Assembly (NCBI RefSeq): GCF_014174495.1
Contig: NZ_JACJHR010000010.1
Span: forward strand, 62,001 to 126,000
DNA: 64,000 nucleotides
Reading direction: 5' to 3'
Source of the DNA: Amycolatopsis echigonensis
Lineage (GTDB): Bacteria; Actinomycetota; Actinomycetes; Mycobacteriales; Pseudonocardiaceae
Shown here: positions 49,644 through 57,966 of the stretch, one piece after another
Layout: every line of letters starts with the position of its first letter
Position numbering within the stretch: the first letter of the stretch is position 1
Notes under the pieces: generated by a model
Told to the model about the DNA's origin: nothing
What the model saw: only the letters and a program-made list of their open reading frames with translations
Databases searched by the model: none
Position numbers and translations under genes: made by a program

Positions 49644-50557
49644 CAGCTGTTCAGAGCCCCCGACAGCGAGTCCACATCCTTGGTCATCCAGTCAATGTAG
49701 CCCGTGACGTTCGCCGGGAGCGTCTCGGATACGTCGACCACCGCGACCCCGGACGCCTTCGCGTCGGCGACCGCCTGCTTGGTCAGCGGGGTGACCGTTT
49801 GCACGTTGTTGACCAGCGCCTTCACCTGCTTCTCCTTGATCAGCTTGGTGAAGTCGGAGACCGCCGCGGCGGGCACGTCGGTCTCGTTCTCGATCGCGTC
49901 GGAGAAGGCCTTCGGCGTGGCGTCGGCGATGTTCGCGGTCTTCAGCAGGTAGTGCGCGACCGGTTCGGTGACGACGACCTTCGTGCCCGGGTGCGCGGTG
50001 CCCAGCGCGGCCGCCTTCTTGATCAGGCCGTCGACCTGACTCTTGAAGGTCTTGGCGTTGTCGTCGAACGTCTTCTTCGACGCGGGCTGGATCTCTCCGA
50101 GCGCGGCCGCGACCTGGTCGGCGACCTTCTCGACGCCCGGCAGGTCGTACCAGACGTGCTCGTTCTCCTCGCCCGGCTTGGCGATGTCGTAGGCGACCAG
50201 CTTCTTCGCCGAAGCCGCCTCGCCGGAGAGCTTGGTGAAGAACTGGTCGTACCCGCCGCCGTTGCCGAGGGTCAGCTGGGCCTTCTTGGCGGCGAGCGCG
50301 TCGTCGGCGGTCGATTCGTACGAGTGCGGGTCGGCTGACGGATCGTGGATGATCGACGTGACCTGCACTTTGTCGCCTCCGATGGCGGACACGACGCTGC
50401 CCCAGACATCGGTGGAGGCGACGACCTTCACCTGATCGCCCGTTCCCCCTCCCGCCCCGGAACCGGTCGAGGACGACGTGCTGGAGCACGCGCCGAGCGC
50501 GAACACAGCCAAAGCCGACGCGGCGGCGAGGACGCTCGTGGTGCGGCGGGAAGTCAT
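49643..50557 (-). CDS. znuA: Zinc/manganese-binding lipoprotein (ZnuA family)
   Basis: A 304-residue cluster A-I solute-binding lipoprotein. ATG 50557 (AGGAGAG upstream) begins a signal peptide with lipobox LGAC, followed by a Ser/Gly-rich spacer. Metal ligands are expected at His in DPSADPHSYEST, His in GEENEHVWYDLP and His in TEPVAHYLLK. The DVSETLPANVTGYIDWM block near the C-terminus contributes the acidic ligand region. There is no long His-rich loop, so it resembles actinobacterial ZnuA with three-His sites. It is first in the operon, behind a Zur-like box. Confidence 0.88.
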   Translation of the reverse strand: MTSRRTTSVLAAASALAVFALGACSSTSSSTGSGAGGGTGDQVKVVASTDVWGSVVSAIGGDKVQVTSIIHDPSADPHSYESTADDALAAKKAQLTLGNGGGYDQFFTKLSGEAASAKKLVAYDIAKPGEENEHVWYDLPGVEKVADQVAAALGEIQPASKKTFDDNAKTFKSQVDGLIKKAAALGTAHPGTKVVVTEPVAHYLLKTANIADATPKAFSDAIENETDVPAAAVSDFTKLIKEKQVKALVNNVQTVTPLTKQAVADAKASGVAVVDVSETLPANVTGYIDWMTKDVDSLSGALNS

Positions 50558-50582
50558 CGGGCTCTCCTGGGTCGAACTGCTA

Positions 50583-50598
50583 ATGGAAACCGTTGTCA
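50583..50598. promoter_or_regulatory. Zur-like box upstream of znuA
   Basis: ATGGAAACCGTTGTCA matches 12 of 16 positions of the actinobacterial Zur pattern ATGAAAATCATTTTCA and lies 25 bases before the znuA start. It implies repression under zinc sufficiency and supports zinc as the substrate. Confidence 0.6.
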
Positions 50599-50717
50599 GA
50601 TTCACCTTACCCCATCCGAACGGCGAACCTCACTCCACCGGGTGGCCGTACGCGCTCTTGATCACCGAACGGATCGAGACGCTCACCACAGGGGTGTCGC
50701 TTCTGGAAAACGATCTG

Positions 50718-50730
50718 AACCGTTACGGTT
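50718..50730. promoter_or_regulatory. Palindromic operator before the LacI gene
   Basis: AACCGT-T-ACGGTT is a perfect 13-base palindrome ending 5 bases before the preferred LacI start codon, as expected for an autoregulatory LacI site. It could also serve the leftward znu promoter. Confidence 0.5.
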
Positions 50731-50735
50731 TGCGG

Positions 50736-51836
50736 ATGGGCCGTCCTATTCGCACCCGGAGGCAGGCGACATTGGCGTCGCTCGCGGCGGAACTCGGGGT
50801 GTCCAGGACCACCGTGTCCAACGCCTACAACCGCCCGGATCAGCTCTCCCCCGAACTGCGCCGCAGGGTGCTCGAGACCGCGCGGCGGCTCGGCTACCCC
50901 GGCCCCGACCCGGTCGCGCGGTCGCTGCGCACCCGCAAGGCGGGCGCGGTCGGACTGCTGCTGACCGAGAACCTCTCCTACGCCTTCCGCGACCCGGCCG
51001 CCGTCGGCGTGCTCGAAGGGCTCGCGCTGGCCTGCGAGGACGCGGGCGTCGGCCTGCATCTCGTGCCGGCCAGCCCCGGCCGCGAGGACCTCGCCGCGGT
51101 GCACCGCGCGGGCGTGGACGGGTTCGTCGTGTACTCCGTGCCGGACGACGACCCGCATCTCGCGGCCGTCCTCGAACGGCCCGTGCCGACGGTGATCATC
51201 GACCAGCCCCGGATCGACGGCGTGGACCGGGTCGGCCCGGACGACGCGGCCGCTGTGACGCAGCTCGCCGACCATCTGGTGGCGCTCGGCCATCGGCAGA
51301 TCGGCGTCCTCTGCATGCGGCTCGGCCGCGAGCGCAACGACGATTTCGTGACCGCCGAACGCCAGAGCGGCGCGCACTTCCACGTGCAGCGCACCCGGCT
51401 GGAAGCGCTGGCGACGGCGTTTTCCTCGGCGGGCGTCGACTGGGCGACCGTGCCGGTCGTCGAGCGCTTCGACCACACGGTGGACGACGGCGCCTCTGCC
51501 GCGCGTCAGCTGCTGGACGCGTATCCGCAGGTCACGGCCCTGGTCTGCACGTCGGACATCCTCGCGCTCGGCGCGCTGGCCGAGGCCGCGCGACGCGGGC
51601 TGCGGGTGCCGCTCGACCTCACGGTGACCGGCTTCGACGGCATCGCCGAGGCGGAGCGTTCCGGGCTCACGACGGTGCACCAGCCGGTCCTGGAGAAGGG
51701 CAAGGTGGCCGGACGGCTGCTGCTCAGCTCGGCCGAGCGCGTCGGACCGAAGGTCATCACGCTGCCGACCGAACTGCGGGTCGGCCGCACGTCGGCGCCG
51801 CCGCGGACGGTCGAGGAGCCCTGGTTCGGCGGGTGA
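50736..51836 (+). CDS. LacI-family transcriptional regulator
   Basis: A 366-residue LacI regulator. The N-terminal helix-turn-helix and hinge are TLASLAAELGVSRTTVSNAY through RSLRTRKAGAVGLLL (residues about 12-70). A periplasmic-binding-like sensor domain follows, with VDGFVVYSVPDDDPHL, TALVCTSDILALGALAEAA and GFDGIAEAERSGLTTVHQP. ATG 50736 is chosen because the HTH begins 12 residues in; upstream GTG/TTG codons in frame lie over the operator. It is divergent from znuABC but unlikely to be a zinc regulator, since LacI proteins sense sugars or nucleosides. Its target sugar genes are not in view. Confidence 0.88.
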   Translation: MGRPIRTRRQATLASLAAELGVSRTTVSNAYNRPDQLSPELRRRVLETARRLGYPGPDPVARSLRTRKAGAVGLLLTENLSYAFRDPAAVGVLEGLALACEDAGVGLHLVPASPGREDLAAVHRAGVDGFVVYSVPDDDPHLAAVLERPVPTVIIDQPRIDGVDRVGPDDAAAVTQLADHLVALGHRQIGVLCMRLGRERNDDFVTAERQSGAHFHVQRTRLEALATAFSSAGVDWATVPVVERFDHTVDDGASAARQLLDAYPQVTALVCTSDILALGALAEAARRGLRVPLDLTVTGFDGIAEAERSGLTTVHQPVLEKGKVAGRLLLSSAERVGPKVITLPTELRVGRTSAPPRTVEEPWFGG

Positions 51837-52001
51837 CTTCGTGCGCGGCAATCGCGGTGAAAACCCGTGATCGCCACTCGCGAGTCACCCCAGCCTTCGC
51901 CGTGATTTCCCGCCCACCGCGTTGTGCGGGCGGCCCCGGGCCGGTTCCATTGGACGGAACCGCCCGCGACCAGCGGGGAAGCGCAGGCCGAAAGGTGTCC
52001 C

Positions 52002-52493
52002 ATGACCTCCATCGACGTGCTGCTCAAGCGCAACCGGGAAATCGGGAACATCGTTCCCGGTGACCGGTCCTCCCCCAAGCCGTCGCTGCAGGTGTCGATC
52101 CTGACCTGCATGGACGCCCGGATCCGGGTGTTCGAGATCTTCGGCCTGCTGCAGGGCGAGGCGCACGTGCTGCGCAACGCGGGCGGTGTGGTGACCGACG
52201 ACATGATCCGCTCGCTCGCGCTCAGCCAGCGCAAGCTCGGCACCCGCGAGGTGCTGATCGTCCAGCACACCGACTGCGGCCTCTCCACGGTCACCGAGGA
52301 CGAGTTCAAGGACGAGCTGGAGTCCGCCACCGGGCTGCGGCCGACCTGGGCGGTCGAGGCGTTCCGCAAGGTCGAGGACAGCGTGCGCACCTCGATGGAG
52401 CGCGCCCGGCGCAGCGACTTCCTCCTGCACACCGACAACGTGCGCGGATTCGTCTACGACGTGAAGGCCGGGAGCCTGACCGAGGTCAAGTAA
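52002..52493 (+). CDS. Beta-class carbonic anhydrase
   Basis: A 163-residue beta-carbonic anhydrase with zinc ligands Cys36 (in ILTCMDARIR, with the Asp38-Arg40 dyad), His89 and Cys92 (in IVQHTDCGLS). The short length matches the small mycobacterial-type enzymes. It interconverts CO2 and bicarbonate in the cytosol. ATG 52002 follows AAAGGTG. It lies 33 bases ahead of mutY. The canB-mutY neighbourhood is also found in Mycobacterium, next to radA-disA, which is far away here. Confidence 0.92.
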   Translation: MTSIDVLLKRNREIGNIVPGDRSSPKPSLQVSILTCMDARIRVFEIFGLLQGEAHVLRNAGGVVTDDMIRSLALSQRKLGTREVLIVQHTDCGLSTVTEDEFKDELESATGLRPTWAVEAFRKVEDSVRTSMERARRSDFLLHTDNVRGFVYDVKAGSLTEVK

Positions 52494-52526
52494 GGGCAGT
52501 CGTATTCGGTCGTATTCAATGGCGGG

Positions 52527-53402
52527 GTGGGCCTAGACACCGATGTTCTGATCGACTGGTTCGCCGAGGTCGGCCGGGACCTGCCGTGGCGGGAGCCGGA
52601 CTGCTCGGCGTGGGGCGTGCTGGTCAGCGAAATCATGCTGCAGCAGACGCCGGTCTCGCGCGTCCAGCCGATCTGGCTGGAATGGATGGCTCGCTGGCCG
52701 GTGCCCTCCGCGCTGGCCGCGGAGACGACCGGCGAGGTCGTGCGCGCGTGGGGCAAGCTCGGCTACCCGCGTCGCGCGCTTCGGCTGCACGCCGCCGCCA
52801 CCGTCATCGCTCAGGAGCACGGCGACGTCGTGCCGTCCGATGTGGACACACTGCTCGCGCTGCCCGGCATTGGCGCGTACACGGCGCGCGCGGTGGCGGC
52901 GTTCGCGTACGGCAAGCGCGCGCCGGTGGTGGACACGAACGTCCGACGGGTGGTCGCGCGTGCCGTTCATGGCGCGGGAGACGCTGGTCCGGCGTCGAAT
53001 ACCCGCGACATGGCGGACGTCGAAGCGCTGCTGCCCGCCGAGGACGCACCAGCGGCGAAGCTGTCCGCGGCGCTGATGGAACTGGGCGCGCTGATCTGCA
53101 CCGCGCGGTCGCCGAAGTGCGCGGACTGCCCGATTTACACCGAATGCGCGTGGCAGCGCAACGGCCGTCCCGAATACGCCGGTCCGGCCAAGCCGGTGCA
53201 GAAGTTCGCCGGGACCGACCGGCAGGTGCGCGGGCTGCTGCTGGACGTCCTGCGCGGTGCCGAGGGACCGGTCGAGAAAGCACGGCTGGATCTCGTGTGG
53301 CACGAATCCGGCCAGCGCGACCGGTGCCTGGACTCGCTGCTCGTGGACGGTCTGCTGGAGCAAACCCGCGACGGACTGTTCGCGCTCCCTGGGGAACACT
53401 GA
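52527..53402 (+). CDS. mutY: A/G-specific adenine glycosylase MutY
   Basis: A 291-residue glycosylase that removes adenine mispaired with 8-oxoguanine. The helix-hairpin-helix has LLALPGIGAYTARAVAAFAY, the catalytic Asp is in PVVDTNVRRV, the early Glu is in VSEIMLQQTPV, and the 4Fe-4S cluster ligands are in CTARSPKCADCPIYTEC. The C-terminal NUDIX-like domain of E. coli MutY is lacking, as in actinobacterial short forms. A small helical tail replaces it. GTG 52527 is supported by the compact N-terminus. Confidence 0.93.
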   Translation: MGLDTDVLIDWFAEVGRDLPWREPDCSAWGVLVSEIMLQQTPVSRVQPIWLEWMARWPVPSALAAETTGEVVRAWGKLGYPRRALRLHAAATVIAQEHGDVVPSDVDTLLALPGIGAYTARAVAAFAYGKRAPVVDTNVRRVVARAVHGAGDAGPASNTRDMADVEALLPAEDAPAAKLSAALMELGALICTARSPKCADCPIYTECAWQRNGRPEYAGPAKPVQKFAGTDRQVRGLLLDVLRGAEGPVEKARLDLVWHESGQRDRCLDSLLVDGLLEQTRDGLFALPGEH

Positions 53403-53492
53403 CGCACTACGACGAAAGTCGGCAAAAAGTTGTTGCCGCCGGGGTGCCGGGTTAGCTTTCCCCCGTCGCACTTGCTGGCTGAGGAGTTCCGC

Positions 53493-54446
53493 ATGGGGGA
53501 AGCAACGCGTCGTGCTGTCTTGAAGGGCGGCCTCACCGCCACCGCCGTGGGCGCGCTGGGCTTCGCCACGGCGAGATCCGCGGCAGCCGTCACCACCCCG
53601 GTCATCCACTCGACGGCCGAGTGGAACGCCCGGCCCGCGTCCGGCGCGATCGTGGTGGAGAACCACAAGCCGACGTACATCGTGGTGCACCACACCGTCG
53701 ACCCCGGCAACAACACCGACTATTCGCTGGCGCACGCGCTGCAGATCTCGCGGGACATCCAGAACTTCCACATGGACACCCGCGGCTGGATCGACACCGG
53801 CCAGCAGTTCACGAACAGCCGCGGCGGGTTCGTCACCGAAGGTCGGCACCGCAGCCTCGAAATCCTGCGCGGCGGGAAGCAGCACGTGCAGGGCGCGAAC
53901 GTGGCCAACCACAACAGCGAATGCCTCGGCATCGAGAACGAGGGCCTCTACAGCACGGTCGACGTGCCAGTCGCGCTCTGGAACTCGCTCGTGCAGCTGA
54001 TCGCCTACATCGCGCACCAATACGGCATCAGCCCCGAGTTCATCAAGGGCCACCGCGATTTCAACTCGACCGAGTGCTGCGGCCAGGTGCTCTACAACCG
54101 GCTCCCCGAGCTGCGCAATGCGGTCGGCCGGCAGCTCGGCGTCTCCGTCGCGCGGCTCGACGCACCCGAGTGGCCGCTGCTCAAACCGGGTGACACCGGT
54201 CCGAAGGTGATGACCGCGCAACGTTTCCTGCGCGCCGCCGGGTTCGGCGTGCCCACCGACGGCGTGTTCGGCAAGGCGACCGCGGACGCCGTATCCGCGC
54301 TGGCCGCCGAGCACGGGCTCTCCCGGGACAGCTGCACCGCGGCCCGGGCGAGCGCCGAATCCGCCTACCTCGGCTCGGACATCTGGCCGTTGATCGTGCC
54401 GGCGGACCGCTCGACCGCCGCCTGGCGCGCCGAGCTGGCCCGCTGA
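53493..54446 (+). CDS. Tat-exported PGRP-type N-acetylmuramoyl-L-alanine amidase
   Basis: A 317-residue exported amidase. ATG 53493 (GAGGAG upstream) opens a twin-arginine signal (ATRRAVLKGGLTATAVG...ARSAAAV). The amidase_2/PGRP domain spans about 35-215. Zinc ligands are expected at the second His of IVVHHTVDPG, His in FIKGHRDFNST, and the Cys of STECCGQ. A peptidoglycan-binding_1 domain follows (about 228-290: LLKPGDTGPKVMTAQRFLRA). It cleaves the lactyl-peptide bond in peptidoglycan outside the membrane. A similar amidase (Rv3594) lies near mutY in Mycobacterium. Confidence 0.88.
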   Translation: MGEATRRAVLKGGLTATAVGALGFATARSAAAVTTPVIHSTAEWNARPASGAIVVENHKPTYIVVHHTVDPGNNTDYSLAHALQISRDIQNFHMDTRGWIDTGQQFTNSRGGFVTEGRHRSLEILRGGKQHVQGANVANHNSECLGIENEGLYSTVDVPVALWNSLVQLIAYIAHQYGISPEFIKGHRDFNSTECCGQVLYNRLPELRNAVGRQLGVSVARLDAPEWPLLKPGDTGPKVMTAQRFLRAAGFGVPTDGVFGKATADAVSALAAEHGLSRDSCTAARASAESAYLGSDIWPLIVPADRSTAAWRAELAR

Positions 54447-54451
54447 CCGGG

Positions 54452-54494
54452 GACGCCTCACGCGTGCCAGCGAGGGCGGCACACGTGAGGCGTC
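54452..54494. terminator. Bidirectional hairpin between convergent genes
   Basis: Arms of 17 bases (54452-54468 and 54478-54494) pair at 16 positions around a 9-base loop. The structure lies between the amidase and the leftward hydrolase and touches the hydrolase stop. It would serve both directions. Confidence 0.75.
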
Positions 54495-55245
54495 ACAGGC
54501 CGGACAGGAACGCCTCCACCGCCCCGCGATACGTCTCCGGCGCCTCGGCATGCGGCAGATGCGCCGAACCGGACACGATCAGGTGCTTCGCGCCGGGGAC
54601 GCGCGCCGCGACCTCGGCTTGCTGACCCGCGGGCATCGCGGTGTGCTCGCCCTCGACCAGAAGCAGCGGACAGCGAATACCGTCCACAATGGACCAGTAG
54701 TCGCGGCGGCCCCATTCGGCGGCGATCTCGTAGAGATTCTCCAGGTCGGCGATCAGGTGATAGCCGTCTTCGCGCTCCTCGACGCATTCGGTGAAGTAGT
54801 CGCCCGCGGTGCCGAAGAACTCGCGCACGTGGGCCAGCGATTCGAACGGCACCGGCCAGCTCTCGAAGTAGCCGCGCCAGGTCTCGACGGTGCGTCCGCG
54901 CTGGTCCGGCGCGAAATCCTCGCTGACCACCGCGCGTACCAGCTCCGGGTACTTCGCCGCGGTGGCCCACGCGTGCAGCCCGCCCATCGAATGGCCGATC
55001 AGCACGGACGGACCGAGGCCGGCCAGCACGTCCGCGACGTCCTCGGCGAACTGCTCGGTGGTCCACGGCCCGGTGTGCGGCGCACGGCCGTGACCGCGGG
55101 CGTCGAGGGCGCGCACCCGGCCGTACCGCTTGAGCCACTGCGCGACCGGCCACCAGGTGCGAGCGCGGCCCATCAGCCCGTGCAACAGCAGGATCGACAC
55201 GCCAGGGCGTTCGTCGCCGCCGAAGTCGATCAGGCCTGGTCGCAT
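54493..55245 (-). CDS. Alpha/beta-hydrolase
   Basis: A 250-residue serine hydrolase: oxyanion-hole region ILLLHGLMGRARTWWP, nucleophile elbow VLIGHSMGGLHAW (Ser near 87), catalytic Asp/Glu in LLLVEGEHTAMP, and His in SGSAHLPHAEAP. The all-cytoplasmic single-domain form resembles esterases and C-C hydrolases. It matches the position of Rv3591c near mutY in Mycobacterium. ATG 55245 is supported by AGGAGG just upstream. The substrate is unknown. Confidence 0.87.
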   Translation of the reverse strand: MRPGLIDFGGDERPGVSILLLHGLMGRARTWWPVAQWLKRYGRVRALDARGHGRAPHTGPWTTEQFAEDVADVLAGLGPSVLIGHSMGGLHAWATAAKYPELVRAVVSEDFAPDQRGRTVETWRGYFESWPVPFESLAHVREFFGTAGDYFTECVEEREDGYHLIADLENLYEIAAEWGRRDYWSIVDGIRCPLLLVEGEHTAMPAGQQAEVAARVPGAKHLIVSGSAHLPHAEAPETYRGAVEAFLSGL

Positions 55246-55302
55246 TAGTCCTCCTGGGTTTACGCGGCTACTTCACCACAAACCTGGCCCTAGGGTGAAG
55301 GA

Positions 55303-56727
55303 ATGCGCAGCCGCCAGATCGCCGTCCTCGCCCTCACCGGCGTGCTTGCGCTGTCCGCGTGCAGCCCCGCCGAACCCGCTGCTCCGCCACCGCCGCCCCT
55401 GCATCCGGCACCAGGCGCGGGCAGCGCGGGCGATCCGTACTTCCCGGAGGACGGCAACGGCGGGTACGACGCCCTCGACTACCACGTCGACGTCAGCTAC
55501 GACCCGCCGAGCGGCCGCCTCGACGGCGACACCACGGTCTCCGCGAAAGCCACGCAGGACCTCAGCCGGTTCGACCTCGACCTGCGCGGACTGGACGTCT
55601 CCGGGGTGGAGATCGACGGGAAACCGGCGAAGTACAGCCGGGAGAAGAACAAGCTGGTCGTGACGCCGGCCGAGCCCCTGCGGTCAGGTTCGACGTTCCG
55701 GACGCGCGTGCGCTATTCGGGTGTTCCGGCGAAAACCCCGCACGACGGCGGATCGGAAAACGGCTGGGCCCGCTCCGAGGACGGCGGCGCGTACCTGGTC
55801 GGCGAGCCGCATTCGGCGTCGTTCTGGTACCCGGTCAACGAAACCCCGCGGGACAAAGCGACCTTCACGCTGACCGCGCACGTGCCCGCCGGCTGGACGG
55901 TGCTGTCCAACGGCCGGGACCAGGGCACCAGCGCCAAGGACGGCAAAACCACCACGACCTGGACCGACCCGAACCCGATCGCCAGCTACCTGACGACGAT
56001 CGCGATCGACAAATTCACCGTGCAGCGGTCCACGCTGCCGGACGGCACGCCGATCATCTCCGGGTACGCGCCCGGCGCCGAACCCCGCGAGGCGACCGGC
56101 GACCGGCTCCCGGAAGTGATCTCGTTCCTGGAAAGCAAGTTCGGCAAATACCCGCAGAGCGCGGCCGGCGGCATCTACCTCGACGAGAACATCCACTTCT
56201 CCCTGGAAACGCAGACCCGTCCCACTTATGCGAAATGGGCGGAAATCCTGACCCTGGTGCACGAGAACGCACACCAGTGGTTCGGCGATTCGGTATCGCT
56301 CAACTCGTGGGCGGACATCTGCCTGAACGAGTGCTTCGCGTCCTACGCGCAGTGGATGTGGGGCGAACGCGAGGGCCAGAACCTGGACGACCGCTACCGC
56401 GCGGCCGTCGAAATCACCAGGGGCAGCACAGATTTCTGGGGCCAGAAGCTGGTCGACATGGGGCCGGAGCACCTGTTCGAGGGTGCGTACGACAAGGGCA
56501 TCCTCGCCGTGCACGCGCTGCGGCGGGAACTGGGCGAACCCGGGTTCGAGAAGGTGCTGCACGAATGGGTGAGCCAGCATCGCAACGGCAACGCGACGTG
56601 GTCGGACTTCGAGAAGCTCGTATCGAAGGTCGCCGGGCGTGATCTGAGCGGGTTCCTCAACGACTGGTTCCACGGGACCAAGCTGCCCGCGGACGCCGAC
56701 CTCTACCCGGGCGGGTTGCGGCCCTGA
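55303..56727 (+). CDS. M1-family (aminopeptidase N-like) zinc peptidase, lipoprotein
   Basis: A 474-residue secreted lipoprotein. The signal peptide ends in lipobox LSAC, followed by a Pro-rich spacer. Domain 1 is a beta saddle (residues about 50-230). The catalytic domain has zinc ligands His320 and His324 in HENAHQW, with Glu321 as base and Glu343 in NECFAS as third ligand (HExxH-x18-E). The exopeptidase GAMEN loop is replaced by SLETQTRP. It lacks the large C-terminal domain of full-length aminopeptidase N, as usual for short bacterial M1 lipoproteins. TAGGGT and GAAGGA precede ATG 55303. It likely trims peptides at the cell surface. Confidence 0.88.
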   Translation: MRSRQIAVLALTGVLALSACSPAEPAAPPPPPLHPAPGAGSAGDPYFPEDGNGGYDALDYHVDVSYDPPSGRLDGDTTVSAKATQDLSRFDLDLRGLDVSGVEIDGKPAKYSREKNKLVVTPAEPLRSGSTFRTRVRYSGVPAKTPHDGGSENGWARSEDGGAYLVGEPHSASFWYPVNETPRDKATFTLTAHVPAGWTVLSNGRDQGTSAKDGKTTTTWTDPNPIASYLTTIAIDKFTVQRSTLPDGTPIISGYAPGAEPREATGDRLPEVISFLESKFGKYPQSAAGGIYLDENIHFSLETQTRPTYAKWAEILTLVHENAHQWFGDSVSLNSWADICLNECFASYAQWMWGEREGQNLDDRYRAAVEITRGSTDFWGQKLVDMGPEHLFEGAYDKGILAVHALRRELGEPGFEKVLHEWVSQHRNGNATWSDFEKLVSKVAGRDLSGFLNDWFHGTKLPADADLYPGGLRP

Positions 56728-56860
56728 CCGGCGGGCTCGCTGGTCGGTGCGGGAAACCGCAGGTTGCGGGCCGATTCGGGGCCGAAGGCTTCGCCTTCCC
56801 CCACTGTGAGCAGGGCGGCACGAACCGCGTAACCGGGCCAGCCGTAAGTACCCTGGGGGC

Positions 56861-57170
56861 ATGGCAGTGGTCAAGATCAACGCAATCGAAGTCCCCGAAA
56901 GGCGCAGGCCCGGAGCTGGAGAAGCGCTTCGCCGCGCGGCTGCACTCCGTCGACAACCAGGAGGGATTCCTCGGCTTCGAGCTGCTCCGCCCGGTCGCGG
57001 GCGAGAAGCGCTACTTCGTGTACACGAAGTGGGAGACCGAGGAGCACTACCAGGCCTGGGCGAAGGGCCCGGCACGCGAGGCGCACGCGGGCGAGCGCAA
57101 GAGTCCGGTGTCGACCGGCGCGAACCTGCTGGAGTTCGAAGTCGTCCAGGCCTCGAAGCCGGGTGAGTGA
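56861..57170 (+). pseudogene. MhuD-like antibiotic-biosynthesis monooxygenase with one-base frameshift
   Basis: The gene starts well (ATG 56861, MAVVKINAIEVPE, nearly the N-terminus of mycobacterial MhuD/Rv3592). At GAAAGG (56897-56902) the frame is lost. Removing one A restores GAGPELEKRFAARLHSVDNQ, EGFLGFELLRPVAGEKRYFV, YTKWETEEHYQAWAKGP and so on to TGA 57168-57170. The restored protein would be about 102 residues, with His in AREAHAGERKSP where MhuD has its haem ligand. Either a recent inactivating insertion, programmed slippage, or a sequencing error. The Mycobacterium homologue degrades haem. The 3' end overlaps the sirtuin start by 8 bases. Confidence 0.8.
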
Positions 57171-57966
57171 CGAACTCGCCCGCGCCGCCGAGCTGATCCG
57201 CGACGCCGGCGCGCTGCTCGTGTGCGCCGGCGCCGGGATGGGCGTCGACTCCGGCCTGCCCGATTTTCGGGGCGGGGAAGGGTTCTGGCGGGCCTATCCG
57301 CCGTACGCCGGCCTCGGGCTGCGATTCGAGGAGCTGGCCGATCCGCAGCATTTCGCGTCGGACCCGGAGCTGGCCTGGGGCTTCTACGGGCACCGGCTGC
57401 ACCTGTACCGGAAAACGGTGCCGCACCGCGGATTCGGCCTGCTGCTCGAATGGGGGCTGGCGAAACCCGGCGGCGTGCGGGTTTTCACGTCCAATGTGGA
57501 CGGACAGTTCCAGGCGGCGGGATTCCCGCACGTCGCCGAGGCGCACGGGTCGATCCATCATCTGCAGTGCCTCGCCGGATGTTCGCGGGAGATCTGGTCG
57601 GCGGACGACATCACGGTCGAGCTGGACGAGGCGACCATGCGTGCCCGGCCGCCGCTGCCGTCCTGTCCGCGTTGCGGCAGTCTGGCCCGTCCCAACATCC
57701 TGATGTTCGGCGATTTCGACTGGGTTCCCGACCGTAGTCAGGAGCAGCTGGACGAGCTGGCCGAATGGCGGCGCGCGCATCGCGACGCGGTGGTGGTCGA
57801 AATCGGTGCCGGGCAAGCGGTTCCGACGGTGCGCCGGTATTCCGAACTCGCCAGCGCGGCGACGGGCGCGCTGATCCGGATCAACCCGCGCGAGCCGCAG
57901 ATCCGGCACGGACGCGGGATTTCCCTCGCCGCCGGTGCACTGGAGACGTTGGTCAAACTCGCTTGA
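57163..57966 (+). CDS. SIR2-family NAD-dependent deacetylase/deacylase
   Basis: A 267-residue sirtuin-like protein. The NAD-binding loop is CAGAGMGVDSGLPDFRG, then VFTSNVDGQFQAAGFPH in place of the common TQNID, and the catalytic His is in EAHGSIHHLQC. Zinc-binding cysteines are in LQCLAGC and CPRCGSL. LIRINPREPQIRHGRG closes the Rossmann half. The variant motifs put it in a less-studied sirtuin group, so deacylase activity is likely but the acyl preference is open. GTG 57163 lies inside the end of the frameshifted monooxygenase gene, implying co-transcription. Confidence 0.83.
   Translation: MSDELARAAELIRDAGALLVCAGAGMGVDSGLPDFRGGEGFWRAYPPYAGLGLRFEELADPQHFASDPELAWGFYGHRLHLYRKTVPHRGFGLLLEWGLAKPGGVRVFTSNVDGQFQAAGFPHVAEAHGSIHHLQCLAGCSREIWSADDITVELDEATMRARPPLPSCPRCGSLARPNILMFGDFDWVPDRSQEQLDELAEWRRAHRDAVVVEIGAGQAVPTVRRYSELASAATGALIRINPREPQIRHGRGISLAAGALETLVKLA

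Noticed and set aside
26500..51800. A prophage or integrative element between the two housekeeping blocks
   Set aside because: No integrase, transposase, phage structural gene, attachment-site duplication or obvious composition change was seen; a rearrangement is enough to explain it.
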